Source: Anaerovirgula multivorans (GTDB lineage: Bacteria; Bacillota; Clostridia; Peptostreptococcales; Natronincolaceae). From it: a stretch of DNA of 64,000 nt. Each line of letters begins with the position of its first letter. The first letter of the stretch is position 1. Below the pieces are notes generated by a model that was not told the DNA's origin, searched no databases, and was given only the letters and a program-made list of their open reading frames with translations. A program made the translations under genes and the position numbers. Of the stretch, positions 1-8,146 are shown piece by piece. The stretch spans positions 62,001 to 126,000 of the forward strand of contig NZ_FZOJ01000001.1 of NCBI RefSeq assembly GCF_900188145.1, given 5' to 3'.

Positions 1-46
1 TTTTTTATTTTGTGTGGTAAAATAATACAAAAAGGAGGGATAAACT

Positions 47-685
47 GTGTTAAAGAAAATCGGAAAAGTAATAGGTATTATTGTAGGGGTGTTATTAATT
101 CTAGCGGGACTTATGCTTATAAGTGATTCGTTTGGATCAGCTATCCTATTAGCAGGAATAGGAGGAGCAGTAATATTTGTGGCATTAAAAATCGGCGAAC
201 CGTTAAAGCATAGTGAGTCTAAGAAGCCTAGTGTGTTAGAAACCAGGTTAAAGGAAAAAGGTTTTGAGATAAATAAAAGTTTAAATCTACCTAAATATAC
301 TTTTTTTGTTGACAATACGAATAAAAAATTTGCCTATGGCAACAAGAAAGAACTAAAAATTTACAATTATGCTGATTTGTTAAATTTTGAACTAAAAGAA
401 GACGGCAACACGGTCACAGGGGGTAAAGGAGTAGCAACTGCGGTAGGAGCCGCTACTTTTGGTGTAGTAGGAGCCGCTGTAGGAATGTCTGGAAAGCGAA
501 AAAACAAATCAACGTGCACATCATTAGCAGTGCATATATCAGTTAATGATTTAGATAATCCTCATATACCTTTCAATTTCATAGACGGTACAGAACATAA
601 AAAAGATGGTTTTCTTTATAAAGATTTTTTCGGAAAAGCTCAAGAATTAGTTTCTATACTAGCCTATATCGAAAATAATAAATAA
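47..685 (+). CDS. Hypothetical membrane-anchored protein of accessory elements
   Basis: The 212-residue product has two hydrophobic segments near its N-terminus (about residues 5-28 and 30-47). A soluble domain of mixed charge follows, with a glycine/alanine-rich stretch at about residues 125-150 (GGKGVATAVGAATFG) and then lysines. Proteins with this glycine-rich centre and a conserved region starting SLAVHISVND are common next to phages and integrative elements, but I know no function for them. An AAGGAGGG ribosome-binding site lies about 8 nt before the start codon. The position inside the presumed skin-like element supports an accessory origin. Confidence 0.75.
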   Translation: MLKKIGKVIGIIVGVLLILAGLMLISDSFGSAILLAGIGGAVIFVALKIGEPLKHSESKKPSVLETRLKEKGFEINKSLNLPKYTFFVDNTNKKFAYGNKKELKIYNYADLLNFELKEDGNTVTGGKGVATAVGAATFGVVGAAVGMSGKRKNKSTCTSLAVHISVNDLDNPHIPFNFIDGTEHKKDGFLYKDFFGKAQELVSILAYIENNK

Positions 686-914
686 CAAAGGTAGCTTTTT
701 CTTTTGTGATACACCTTATTATCAGCTTACGCAGTATAAAGACAAATTTTACAGAGAAGATCATTTGAAGCTATTAGATATGTCACAAGCACAGTTTTTT
801 GAAAAATTTTTGCCTACATTATTTATAGCTATCGATAAAAAGAAATACTTTGAATTAGTTGAAAAAGTATATGGTATTGAAGAATTGAATAGATTAACAA
901 AGATTATGTATTAA
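663..914 (+). pseudogene. Start-less coding remnant
   Basis: One frame is open from 663 to a TAA at 912-914 and reads like real protein (KGSFFFCDTPYYQLTQYKDK, later FLPTLFIAIDKKKYFELVEK). It has no start codon near its beginning: the first ATG is at about 778 and has no ribosome-binding site. It overlaps the end of the previous gene. The likeliest reading is the C-terminal remnant of a gene deleted or rearranged within the element. I do not recognise the family. Confidence 0.4.
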
Positions 915-924
915 AGGCTCTTGT

Positions 925-1341
925 CTATTTATTAGAGCCTTTAATATATTCCTTAAAAATTAAATAGTTTTCTCTAGTAGGGTAAATTTTTTCCTTTTCC
1001 CATCGCGAAATTGTTTTTTTATGCACCCCTAAAGCTTGTCCTAGATCTATTTGAGTAAGATTATTTTTATTACGAAATCTCCTTATCTTTAAACCATAAT
1101 CAGAAGCTATAAAAGCCAAATATTCATCATATAAAAGAAATGGATCTATTTCTAAAGCTTCAGCAATTTTATTGCAAATCTCTAAAGAATGTATAACTTG
1201 ATCGTTTTCATATCTTATTATAGTGGTACGATTAAGTCCAGATTTAAAACATAAATCTTCCTGTAATAAGCCGTTTAATAATCTGTAATATTTAATTTTA
1301 CCACCAACAGTTGAAGAGTCTAAATTATTCAATAGATTCAC
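925..1341 (-). CDS. Tandem XRE-type helix-turn-helix regulator
   Basis: The 138-residue protein carries two Cro/C1-type helix-turn-helix domains. The first covers about residues 12-65 (LQEDLCFKSGLNRTTIIRYE) and the second about residues 82-132 (LTQIDLGQALGVHKKTISRW). It is probably a DNA-binding repressor or activator of the element. The start is GTG at 1339-1341 with no clear ribosome-binding site. It diverges from the sigK fragment with 3 nt between them, so its promoter must lie across the presumed attachment core, inside sigK DNA. Excision would therefore change its upstream sequence. A role in control of the element is inference. Confidence 0.8.
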   Translation of the reverse strand: MNLLNNLDSSTVGGKIKYYRLLNGLLQEDLCFKSGLNRTTIIRYENDQVIHSLEICNKIAEALEIDPFLLYDEYLAFIASDYGLKIRRFRNKNNLTQIDLGQALGVHKKTISRWEKEKIYPTRENYLIFKEYIKGSNK

Positions 1342-1344
1342 AGT

Positions 1345-1749
1345 TTGACTATAATAAAATGTTTCCGTAATGAGTGTATAGAAAATGAGATATTAATGAC
1401 GATACGGGCAGGCAAAAAAATCAAAACAGAGGTATCCCTACAGGATCCCATCGGAGTGGATAGAGAAGGAAACGAAATCTCATTAATTGACATTCTAGGC
1501 ACAGAACCTGATGAGGTACTGAACGAAGTAGAATTGAAAATGCAAATTAAGAAGTTATATCAAAAAATGTCTAGTGTATTAAAAAAGAGAGAGCTTATGG
1601 TTTTAGAACTAAGATATGGTATATGTAACGGTGGTAGTAAAACCCAAAGAGAAATAGCAAAGATGTTAGGAATATCTAGATCTTATGTTTCAAGAATAGA
1701 AAAAAGAGCTATTAAAAAACTTTATAAAGCCTTCGACTATAAAGAATAG
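1345..1749 (+). CDS. sigK: Sporulation sigma factor SigK, C-terminal half (split gene)
   Basis: The product matches the C-terminal half of SigK, the late mother-cell sigma factor. It has CIENEILM, then SLQDPIGVDREGNEISLIDI, then the region 4 helix-turn-helix TQREIAKMLGISRSYVSRIE that binds the -35 element. Region 2 and the N-terminus are absent. The first eight or nine codons (TTG start, residues TIIKCFRNE) do not resemble SigK and derive from the inserted element. No convincing ribosome-binding site precedes the TTG. By analogy with spoIVCB/spoIIIC of B. subtilis this half is expressed only after excision rejoins the gene. A strong terminator follows. Confidence 0.88.
   Translation: MTIIKCFRNECIENEILMTIRAGKKIKTEVSLQDPIGVDREGNEISLIDILGTEPDEVLNEVELKMQIKKLYQKMSSVLKKRELMVLELRYGICNGGSKTQREIAKMLGISRSYVSRIEKRAIKKLYKAFDYKE
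1369..1373 (+). other. Presumed attachment core AATGA
   Basis: AATGA lies where the reading frame changes from element-derived residues to authentic SigK residues (NECIENEILM). The same pentanucleotide is remembered as the short repeat used for skin excision in B. subtilis. The matching copy would be at the far end of the element, outside the window. Confidence 0.45.
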
Positions 1750-1760
1750 ATCAAGCTATG

Positions 1761-1798
1761 AATATCTAGACTCCTCAGCTGTCTAGATATTTTTTTGC
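1761..1798 (+). terminator. Intrinsic terminator after sigK
   Basis: A perfect 11-bp stem (1761-1771 with 1781-1791), a 9-nt loop and a run of T residues start 11 nt after the sigK stop codon. Confidence 0.93.
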
Positions 1799-2062
1799 TT
1801 TTTTACGCTATAGCACTGTCGAATCTAGAGAAAACTATAATAAAATAATAATAATTTCATAAAAGGTTGTAGAAAAAGGTAGTCAAATGTTGAAATTTAC
1901 TTATTTCCATGGAAATGATATCGCTAAAAAATTTACTAGATATATGGTAGGATATTTAATAAACAGTAATGTTTAACAATTATTTTATGATATAATAATC
2001 CTAAGTTTCAAAATCAAACAGTTATATTTTACTCAAAATCATTTTAAAAGGCAGGGAATCCA
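1799..2062. other. Intergenic region with one 0A-box-like site and a possible small ORF
   Basis: This stretch holds TGTCGAA at 1817-1823, identical to the Spo0A box consensus. It also holds a possible 29-codon ORF at 1887-1976 (begins MLKFTYFHGN) with a weak AAAGGT upstream, and a TATAAT at 1991-1996 without a good -35 box. None of these is secure. Confidence 0.3.
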
Positions 2063-2497
2063 ATGATGAAAAGTCAAACACCGAAAGCTATTAGAACCTG
2101 TAGAAGATGCAAAGCATTCATTCATGAGAATTCTCTCCATGAATATTGTTTAGATTGTATAAAGAAAATAGATGAAGTATTTGATAAAATAAGAGAATAT
2201 TTGAGAGAATATCCTGGCGCAACTGCTTATGAAATGGAGCAAAGATTAGGAATATCGGCACATGTTATCAATAACTTCGTCAGAGATGGTAGACTTATAG
2301 AAATACCCAACGAATATTTAAATATCGAATGTTTAAGATGCGGCTGCCTGCTGTTGTCCGCTCATCACAAATACTGTCCAATTTGTGAAATTGCAATACA
2401 AAAAGAAATAGAACTAGCAAAACAATCCTTAGCGATATTCGAAAAAAATGATGATGTAATAGGAAAAATGCGTTTTAAGGACTATAAAAAGAAATAA
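2063..2497 (+). CDS. YvyF-like flagellar-region zinc-ribbon protein
   Basis: The 144-residue protein has an N-terminal zinc ribbon (CRRCKAF at about 13-19, paired with CLDC). A degenerate helix-turn-helix-like middle follows (ATAYEMEQRLGISAHVINNF) and then a second zinc ribbon (CLRCGCLL with CPIC). This layout matches the YvyF/TIGR03826 family, found in or near flagellar gene clusters of Firmicutes, whose molecular role is not settled. No flagellar genes are visible here. It starts at ATG ATG behind a modest GGCAGGGA site and precedes the yqeG-type gene by about 100 nt. Confidence 0.8.
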   Translation: MMKSQTPKAIRTCRRCKAFIHENSLHEYCLDCIKKIDEVFDKIREYLREYPGATAYEMEQRLGISAHVINNFVRDGRLIEIPNEYLNIECLRCGCLLLSAHHKYCPICEIAIQKEIELAKQSLAIFEKNDDVIGKMRFKDYKKK

Positions 2498-2603
2498 TAG
2501 CTTTTATAGTGGGCAGAGAAGTTTAAGGTTTAAATGGAGCTGCTTTTTCAAATAATACTAGTATAACTTTTTATAAAATAGCTGAGGAAAAAGAGGTGAG
2601 GAT

Positions 2604-3110
2604 ATGAAACTGTTAACGCCTGACTTGTATGTGGAGTCAGTATTACATTTAGATTTACAGAAGTTAAAGACTAAGCAGATTAAAGGATTAATTATTGACA
2701 TTGATAATACTCTAGTAGCATGGGATATTAAATATGCAAGTGACAAAACCCAAAATTGGTTGCTAAACTTAAAAAAAGAAGGGTTTGAAGTCTGCCTTGT
2801 ATCTAATAATACAGAGAATAGGGTGGTAACCTTTAATGAAGAATTAAAACTACCGGCTATTCATCGCGCTACAAAGCCTAGAAGAGGTTCTTTTAAAAGG
2901 GCTATGGAGCTTATGAAGACAAATGTTAAAAATACAGCTGTAATAGGTGACCAAATATTTACTGATGTATTAGGTGGTAATAGAATGGGGTTAGTTACTG
3001 TTTTAGTTGTCCCTATAGAAAGTAAAGAGTTTTGGTGGACAACTTTTGTAAGAAAGATTGAAAGGCATGTGCTAAGAGTAGTATTAAAAGATCATAGGGG
3101 AGATAGGTAA
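2604..3110 (+). CDS. YqeG-type HAD-superfamily phosphatase
   Basis: The 168-residue protein matches the YqeG/HAD-IIIA family. The nucleophile motif is DIDNTLVAWD (about residues 32-41). Motif II is VCLVSNNTE, with a conserved lysine in KPRRGSFKRA, and the acidic motif is AVIGDQIFTDVLGGNRMG. These are the four HAD motifs for Asp-based phosphate transfer. The substrate in bacteria is not established; the eukaryotic relative PTPMT1-like/GEP4 group acts on phosphatidylglycerophosphate, so a lipid phosphate is possible. The start ATG has an AGAGGTGAGG site. The length is normal for the family. Confidence 0.92.
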   Translation: MKLLTPDLYVESVLHLDLQKLKTKQIKGLIIDIDNTLVAWDIKYASDKTQNWLLNLKKEGFEVCLVSNNTENRVVTFNEELKLPAIHRATKPRRGSFKRAMELMKTNVKNTAVIGDQIFTDVLGGNRMGLVTVLVVPIESKEFWWTTFVRKIERHVLRVVLKDHRGDR

Positions 3111-3135
3111 TATCAACTAATCATATGCATTTTTT

Positions 3136-3160
3136 ATGCCTCTTTTGAGAGGTGTTTTTT
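3136..3160 (+). terminator. Probable terminator after yqeG
   Basis: A short stem CCTCT/AGAGG with a TTTG loop is followed by GTGTTTTTT, 29 nt past the stop codon. Confidence 0.6.
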
Positions 3161-3605
3161 ATGTCATAAATTAGAACAGAAGGAAAAAGTTAGTACAAAA
3201 AATAAAAATATAAACAATACTTGGAGGAATTTACAATTGTTTGTAGAATACTAATTTATTGCTAAAAAAATAATGTCAATGATCATTTAGTCCTAAAAAT
3301 TAATGACGTTATTTTAGATGTATGGTGCCGATATCATTATTTAGAAGCTTTTTGGTGTAATTTACATTTTAGAAAATTGTAAGAGGATTTTAGATTAAGC
3401 TATGGAGGATTTATTTTAAAATACTTTAAAAGATTATTAATTGAATAATTTAGAACAGATGAACTTCAGCTATATTTGGACGCTTTATGCTGTAGGGATG
3501 TAGTGGCGTAACCGGCTAACAGTAATACAATATTGTTAGCCGTTATTTTTTTGTTAAAAGCAAAGTGATTCTATAGTAACGAATTAATAGCAGAGGGGAC
3601 TAATC
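3161..3605 (+). promoter_or_regulatory. Long untranslated leader of the type IV pilus operon
   Basis: This long gene-free stretch separates yqeG from pilB. No protein-coding signal is visible. It ends in a strong intrinsic terminator at 3513-3553, only about 50 nt before the pilB start, which is the layout of a transcription-attenuating leader or riboswitch. The segment just upstream (about 3450-3512) contains GGACGC and self-complementary pieces. It does not clearly match the c-di-GMP-I or c-di-GMP-II consensus I know. The identity of any ligand is unknown. Confidence 0.4.
3513..3553 (+). terminator. Intrinsic terminator in the pilus-operon leader
   Basis: A perfect 9-bp stem CGGCTAACA/TGTTAGCCG (3513-3521 with 3534-3542) is followed by TTATTTTTTT. 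Because it lies after a gene-free stretch and directly before pilB, it may be a conditional attenuator instead of the end of an upstream unit. Confidence 0.8.
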
Positions 3606-5309
3606 ATGGTTAGTAAAAATATGCGTCTAGGAGATATTCTTGTTCGTTCTGGACTAATCACCGAAGAACAATTAAAAATTGCCCTCAATCTTCAGAAGAA
3701 AAAAGGGGGAAAATTAGGAGAACTCTTGATTGAACAAGGGTTTATTACTGAAAGTCAGATAATTGAAGTTCTTGAATTTCAATTAGGTGTACCTCATATG
3801 AATCTAAATCGGTATTATATTAACCCAAGTGTACCCAAAAAAATCAGTGAAAACCTGGCAAGAAAGCATCTATTAATACCCATCAATATCATCGGAGACA
3901 AACTTATTGTTGCAATGGCTGACCCATTAAATTTGTTGGCTATAGATGATGTTCAGTTAGCAACTGGATTAGATGTTGATGTAGTCATAGCAACTAAAAA
4001 TGATATCATTACAGCCATGAACAAATATTTCGATAATAAAGAAGTAGCTGAACGGGCCATTGAAGAATTTACTATACAACAACACCCTGACGAAATAGAT
4101 GAAAAAGACAATCAGCTTCAAGATGATATTAATAATGCGCCAGTTGTAAAATTAGTAAATAGCATTATCAATCAAGCGGTAAAGATGAAGGCTAGTGACA
4201 TTCATATAGAGCCTTTTGAAAAAAATGTGAGGATACGTTTTCGTGTAGATGGGGATTTAAAAGAAATAATGACACCAGCAAAGACGACGCATTCAGCTAT
4301 TGTGACACGAATCAAAATCATTAGCAAGCTTGATATTTCTGAAAAAAGAATTCCTCAAGATGGTAGAGTTGAAATCATGATAGAAAATAGAACCGTTGAT
4401 ATGCGAATATCTGTTTTGCCTACAGTTTATGGAGAAAAGATAGTCATCCGTTTATTAGATAGGAGCAATATTGTTCTAAAAAAAGAACAGCTTGGATTTA
4501 CAAAGCAGAATTTAAAGCTTTTTAACAACATTATTAAAAATCCTGAAGGGGTTATTCTCGTTACCGGACCAACTGGAAGTGGAAAAACTACGACTTTATA
4601 TACTTTATTAAAAGAGTTGAATCAAATTGATAAAAATATTATTACAGTGGAAGATCCTGTTGAATATAGATTACATGGAATAAATCAGGTGCAGGTTAAC
4701 AATAAGGCAGGTTTAACCTTTGCAGGAGGACTTCGATCCATCCTCCGACAGGATCCAGATATCGTCATGGTTGGTGAGATACGGGATGCTGAAACAGCTC
4801 AAATAGCAGTTCGGGCTGCGATTACAGGACATCTAGTTTTGAGTACATTACATACCAATGATACAACCAGTTCTATTGCAAGATTGATTGACATGGGAAT
4901 AGTCTCTTATTTGCTATCTTCTGCAGTGGTGGGAATCATAGCTCAACGACTTGTAAAAAAAATTTGTGTGCATTGTAAAACGGAATACAAGGCCACTGAG
5001 AATGAGATGCTGTTGTTGAAGTTAAAAGATGAAGAGATGCTGCATAGAAGGGTATTGCATAAAGGAAAGGGATGTAATGCATGCAATAATACTGGCTATT
5101 TAGGAAGAACTGCCATTCATGAAATTATGGCAGTGAATAGAGAAATCCGAAATTTAATAAATAAGCATGCTGAGAATGATTTAATTAAAGATAAAGCAAT
5201 CGAAAATGGAATGTTAACTCTTTTTGAATCTTGTAGGTTATTAGTGTTAAATGGCACCACTACAATTGATGAACTATTAAGGGTAACCTATAGTGTTGAT
5301 ATCTATTAA
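3606..5309 (+). CDS. pilB: Type IV pilus extension ATPase PilB
   Basis: This 567-residue GspE/PilB-family ATPase powers pilin polymerisation at the inner face of the membrane. Residues 1-150 form an MshEN-type N-terminal domain (LGDILVRSGLITEEQLKIAL), a module that binds c-di-GMP in some PilB homologues. The ATPase core has a Walker A GPTGSGKTTT (about 320), Asp box ITVEDPVEYR, Walker B DPDIVMVGEIRD and a His box LSTLHTND. A four-cysteine zinc motif (CVHC and CNAC, about 455-497) is typical of PilB and absent from PilT. It is the first gene of the pilus operon, with pilT 15 nt downstream. Confidence 0.97.
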   Translation: MVSKNMRLGDILVRSGLITEEQLKIALNLQKKKGGKLGELLIEQGFITESQIIEVLEFQLGVPHMNLNRYYINPSVPKKISENLARKHLLIPINIIGDKLIVAMADPLNLLAIDDVQLATGLDVDVVIATKNDIITAMNKYFDNKEVAERAIEEFTIQQHPDEIDEKDNQLQDDINNAPVVKLVNSIINQAVKMKASDIHIEPFEKNVRIRFRVDGDLKEIMTPAKTTHSAIVTRIKIISKLDISEKRIPQDGRVEIMIENRTVDMRISVLPTVYGEKIVIRLLDRSNIVLKKEQLGFTKQNLKLFNNIIKNPEGVILVTGPTGSGKTTTLYTLLKELNQIDKNIITVEDPVEYRLHGINQVQVNNKAGLTFAGGLRSILRQDPDIVMVGEIRDAETAQIAVRAAITGHLVLSTLHTNDTTSSIARLIDMGIVSYLLSSAVVGIIAQRLVKKICVHCKTEYKATENEMLLLKLKDEEMLHRRVLHKGKGCNACNNTGYLGRTAIHEIMAVNREIRNLINKHAENDLIKDKAIENGMLTLFESCRLLVLNGTTTIDELLRVTYSVDIY

Positions 5310-5324
5310 GTGAGGTGAAGTGGA

Positions 5325-6380
5325 TTGGATATAATTGAACTATTAACAAAAGCAGTTGAAGAAAAGGCATCAGATCTGCATCTGACAGTTGCATCACCTC
5401 CTATCATCAGAGTAAATGGAAAACTAATTAAGATGAACGAAATAAAACTTATGCCCGAAGATACGAAAAATATGGTCCAACAAATGATGACTTCAGATCA
5501 AATGTTGCAGCTTAAAGAAAAGGGTGAGTTGGACTTTTCCTACTCAAATCCTGGCTTAGGCAGATTTAGGGTAAATGCATACAAACAAAGAGGAAGCTAT
5601 AGTATGGCTCTTCGGGTGGTAACTTTTAGAGTTCCCACGATTGAAGAATTGCATTTGCCACAAATTATTACGGAGTTGTCAAAAAAGCAACGGGGATTAA
5701 TTTTAGTGACAGGCCCTACTGGTAGTGGTAAATCAACGACACTGGCAGCTATGATAAACTATATGAACGAAAACAGAACAGAGCATGTTTTAACCCTTGA
5801 AGATCCTATTGAATATTTGCATAAACATAACAAAAGCGTTGTAAACCAAAGAGAAATAGGGAACGATTCCTATAGCTTCGCCAATGGATTACGAGCTGCA
5901 TTGAGACAGGATCCTGATGTCATCCTTGTAGGAGAGATGCGGGATTTAGAAACCATAAGCATTGCCATTACAGCTGCTGAAACAGGTCACCTGGTATTAT
6001 CTACTCTACATACAATCGGCGCTGCTAAAACAATAGATAGGATTATCGATGTATTTCCATCTCATCAACAGCAGCAAATAAAGATACAGCTTTCATCTGT
6101 ACTGGAGGGTGTCATCTCCCAACAGCTTTTACCTAAAGCCGATGGCTCTGGCAGAGTTGCTGCCTTTGAAATCATGGTTACCAATCCTGCTATTAGGAAC
6201 CTGATTCGTGAAGGTAAAACCCATCAGATGCAAACAGTAATTCAAACAGGAGGAAAATTAGGTATGCAGACAATGGATGCTTCACTGATGAGTTTGTGCC
6301 AAAACAGAATAATTAGTAGAGAAACACTTGAAAAATATGCTGTGGATGTGGACATGGTCAATCGTCAAATGAATATATAA
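5325..6380 (+). CDS. pilT: Type IV pilus retraction ATPase PilT
   Basis: This 351-residue ATPase drives pilus disassembly and so retraction and twitching. It shows Walker A GPTGSGKST (about 130), the Asp box TLEDPIEY, Walker B DPDVILVGEMRD, and the His box LSTLHTIGAAKT. The C-terminal signature AIRNLIREGK separates PilT from PilB. No zinc-binding cysteines are present. The start is TTG, supported by GAGGTG 7 nt upstream. The presence of pilT implies dynamic, retractable pili and not a simple pseudopilus. Confidence 0.97.
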   Translation: MDIIELLTKAVEEKASDLHLTVASPPIIRVNGKLIKMNEIKLMPEDTKNMVQQMMTSDQMLQLKEKGELDFSYSNPGLGRFRVNAYKQRGSYSMALRVVTFRVPTIEELHLPQIITELSKKQRGLILVTGPTGSGKSTTLAAMINYMNENRTEHVLTLEDPIEYLHKHNKSVVNQREIGNDSYSFANGLRAALRQDPDVILVGEMRDLETISIAITAAETGHLVLSTLHTIGAAKTIDRIIDVFPSHQQQQIKIQLSSVLEGVISQQLLPKADGSGRVAAFEIMVTNPAIRNLIREGKTHQMQTVIQTGGKLGMQTMDASLMSLCQNRIISRETLEKYAVDVDMVNRQMNI

Positions 6381-6416
6381 CATCTACTATCCAACCATAA
6401 GAAAGGTGGTGATTGG

Positions 6417-7631
6417 TTGGCAAGTACTTATAAATACAAAGCAGTTACTAGTATAGGACAAACTGTCGAAGGAACTTACAGTGCAGATTCAAAGGATGAA
6501 GTTCTTCGTATACTCCGTGAAAAGCAGCAGCTTCCTATAAAAATAGAAGAAGAAAGAAGTAGATCAAAAAAGATGACAGAGTTAACTTACTTTAAACCTA
6601 GGGTTAAAGTAAAGGATCTTACTGTTTTTTGTAAGCAATTCTATACTATGCTCCATGCAGGAATGTCCCTAAGCAATTGCTTAGAAGTTCTAATGGATCA
6701 GACGGAGAACAAAACTCTTAAAAATGTAATAGGAGATGTTTTTACTCAGGTACAAAAAGGTACTGTACTATCGGAAGCCATGAAAAAACACGGAAAGATA
6801 TTTCCACCTATACTGATTAGCATGGTGGAGGCAGGGGAACTGACAGGAACATTAGATAATGTTTTAGCTAAAATGGCAGAGCACTTTGAGAAGGAGAATA
6901 AAATCAACTCGAAAATTAAAGGTGCAATGATGTATCCCATTATTTTAAGTATTGTGGCAATTACTGTTGTGATCTTTCTTTTGATTTTTATTATGCCAAC
7001 CTTTATTGGAATGTTTACGTCCTCTGGTGTAGCATTACCATTACCTACAAGAATGCTTCTTTCTTTCAGCAATGTACTAACTAGTTTTTGGTATATATTC
7101 CTATTGTTAATTATCGGTATGATTTTTCTTTTCAACAGAATGATCAATACTGATGATGGGAAAAGAGCCTATGACAGATTGAAGTTCAAAATTCCTATTA
7201 TAAAAGGCTCCATAACCAAAATAGTTACTTCAAGGTTTACAAGGACTTTATCATCTTTATTGTCCAGTGGTATACCTATCATCCCCGCACTAGAGGCATC
7301 TGCCAATGTAACCAACAACAAAGTAGTGACAGATGGTATAGAGATGGTGGTAGAGGACATAAGAAAGGGGATTAGCTTAGCGACGCTGTTTAAAAAAATG
7401 AAGGTTTTTCCACCCATGATGATCTCTATGGTCAGCATTGGTGAGGAGTCTGGTTCCTTAGACAGCATGCTTTCAAAAACTGCTGACTTTTACGATCAGG
7501 AACTGGAGGCTGCCATACAGCAAATGGTTTCCCTTCTGGAACCAGTAATGATTGTTGTTATGGCGTTGATCATTGGATTTATTGTAATTGCTATGATGCT
7601 ACCGATGTTTGATATGATGCAGACGATTTAA
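6417..7631 (+). CDS. pilC: Type IV pilus inner-membrane platform protein PilC
   Basis: The 404-residue protein has two repeated GspF domains (about residues 68-190 and 270-395) and three strongly hydrophobic segments. These are at about 170-195, 218-240 and 375-400 (IVVMALIIGFIVIAMMLPMF). Each half contains the family motif with glycine-serine pairs (MVEAGELTGTLDNVL and MVSIGEESGSLDSML). PilC connects the cytoplasmic ATPases to the pilin-assembly site. The start is TTG with AAAGGTGGTGA upstream. It lies between pilT and the major pilin in the usual order. Confidence 0.97.
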   Translation: MASTYKYKAVTSIGQTVEGTYSADSKDEVLRILREKQQLPIKIEEERSRSKKMTELTYFKPRVKVKDLTVFCKQFYTMLHAGMSLSNCLEVLMDQTENKTLKNVIGDVFTQVQKGTVLSEAMKKHGKIFPPILISMVEAGELTGTLDNVLAKMAEHFEKENKINSKIKGAMMYPIILSIVAITVVIFLLIFIMPTFIGMFTSSGVALPLPTRMLLSFSNVLTSFWYIFLLLIIGMIFLFNRMINTDDGKRAYDRLKFKIPIIKGSITKIVTSRFTRTLSSLLSSGIPIIPALEASANVTNNKVVTDGIEMVVEDIRKGISLATLFKKMKVFPPMMISMVSIGEESGSLDSMLSKTADFYDQELEAAIQQMVSLLEPVMIVVMALIIGFIVIAMMLPMFDMMQTI

Positions 7632-7657
7632 AAAACAAAAATAAAGGAGGAAATGAA

Positions 7658-8023
7658 ATGATTCAATTTTTATGTAAGAAAGTGAGAAATAAGAAGGGTT
7701 TTACTTTGATTGAATTGATTGTTGTTATTGCGATTTTGGGGATTTTAGCGGGGATTGCGGTGCCTAGATTTCAGAATGTAACAGCAAATGCTAATTCAAA
7801 GGCAAATTTAGCTGAACACAAAATCGCTGTATCAGCAGTTCAACTCTTCAGAGCTGAAAGTACTACAAATGCATTACCTACAAAATCAGATGATTTAGAC
7901 CCTTATATAGAAGGTGGTTGGGCTGGCTTAACAAGTGGTACTCATACTTTTGCTTATGATGCAACTACAGGGGTTACAATAACCTCATCTCCATCAGGAG
8001 AAGAGACTAACATTAAACCTTAA
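7658..8023 (+). CDS. pilA: Major type IV pilin PilA
   Basis: The 121-residue product starts with a short basic leader and a prepilin peptidase site before phenylalanine (KKG/FTLIELIVV). Glutamate is at position +5 of the mature chain, followed by the hydrophobic alpha-helical spine (VVIAILGILAGIAVPRF). The globular part is small, about 95 residues, and lacks the paired cysteines of Gram-negative pilins, as is usual in clostridia. A strong AAAGGAGGAAATG ribosome-binding site and the terminator at 8147-8180 downstream suggest high expression as the main fibre subunit. Confidence 0.95.
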   Translation: MIQFLCKKVRNKKGFTLIELIVVIAILGILAGIAVPRFQNVTANANSKANLAEHKIAVSAVQLFRAESTTNALPTKSDDLDPYIEGGWAGLTSGTHTFAYDATTGVTITSSPSGEETNIKP

Positions 8024-8030
8024 CCATAGA

Positions 8031-8053
8031 ACCAAAGGGACGGTTCCCGTGGT
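8031..8053. repeat. Small palindrome containing GGGACGG
   Basis: ACCA..GGGA and TCCC..TGGT pair around CGGT to form a compact hairpin just after the pilA stop codon. GGGACGGTTC-type palindromes are scattered repeats in many Firmicutes genomes. It has no T run, so it is not an ordinary terminator. Confidence 0.45.
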
Positions 8054-8146
8054 TTGCAAATGTCCTCAGGGGCATAGAATTGATTCTTTAGTTATTAACT
8101 TATTTTGTGAATTAACAAACTTAAAAACTTATGAACAACAAATAGA

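Larger units (their letters stand above)
1..1373. mobile_element. End of a skin-like element interrupting sigK
   Basis: The sigK homology at 1345-1749 begins only at the residues CIENEILM, the place where B. subtilis and C. difficile sigK are split by the skin element. Upstream of this lie non-sporulation genes of accessory character: a membrane protein, a broken ORF and a tandem-HTH regulator. The sequence AATGA at 1369-1373 sits exactly where homology breaks; I recall AATGA as the crossover core of the B. subtilis skin element. The other end, the recombinase and the 5' half of sigK must lie outside this window. The assignment rests on the split gene and is otherwise inference. Confidence 0.7.

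Noticed and set aside
3440..3512. A c-di-GMP-I riboswitch before pilB
   Set aside because: GGACGC is present, but the GGGCAAACC and GCAAAGCC parts of the class I consensus are not, so I do not call it; only a candidate leader is reported.
6746..7468. Minus-strand ORFs of 133 and 99 codons inside pilC
   Set aside because: They lie opposite a well-conserved gene and have no family resemblance; they are shadows of its codon pattern.
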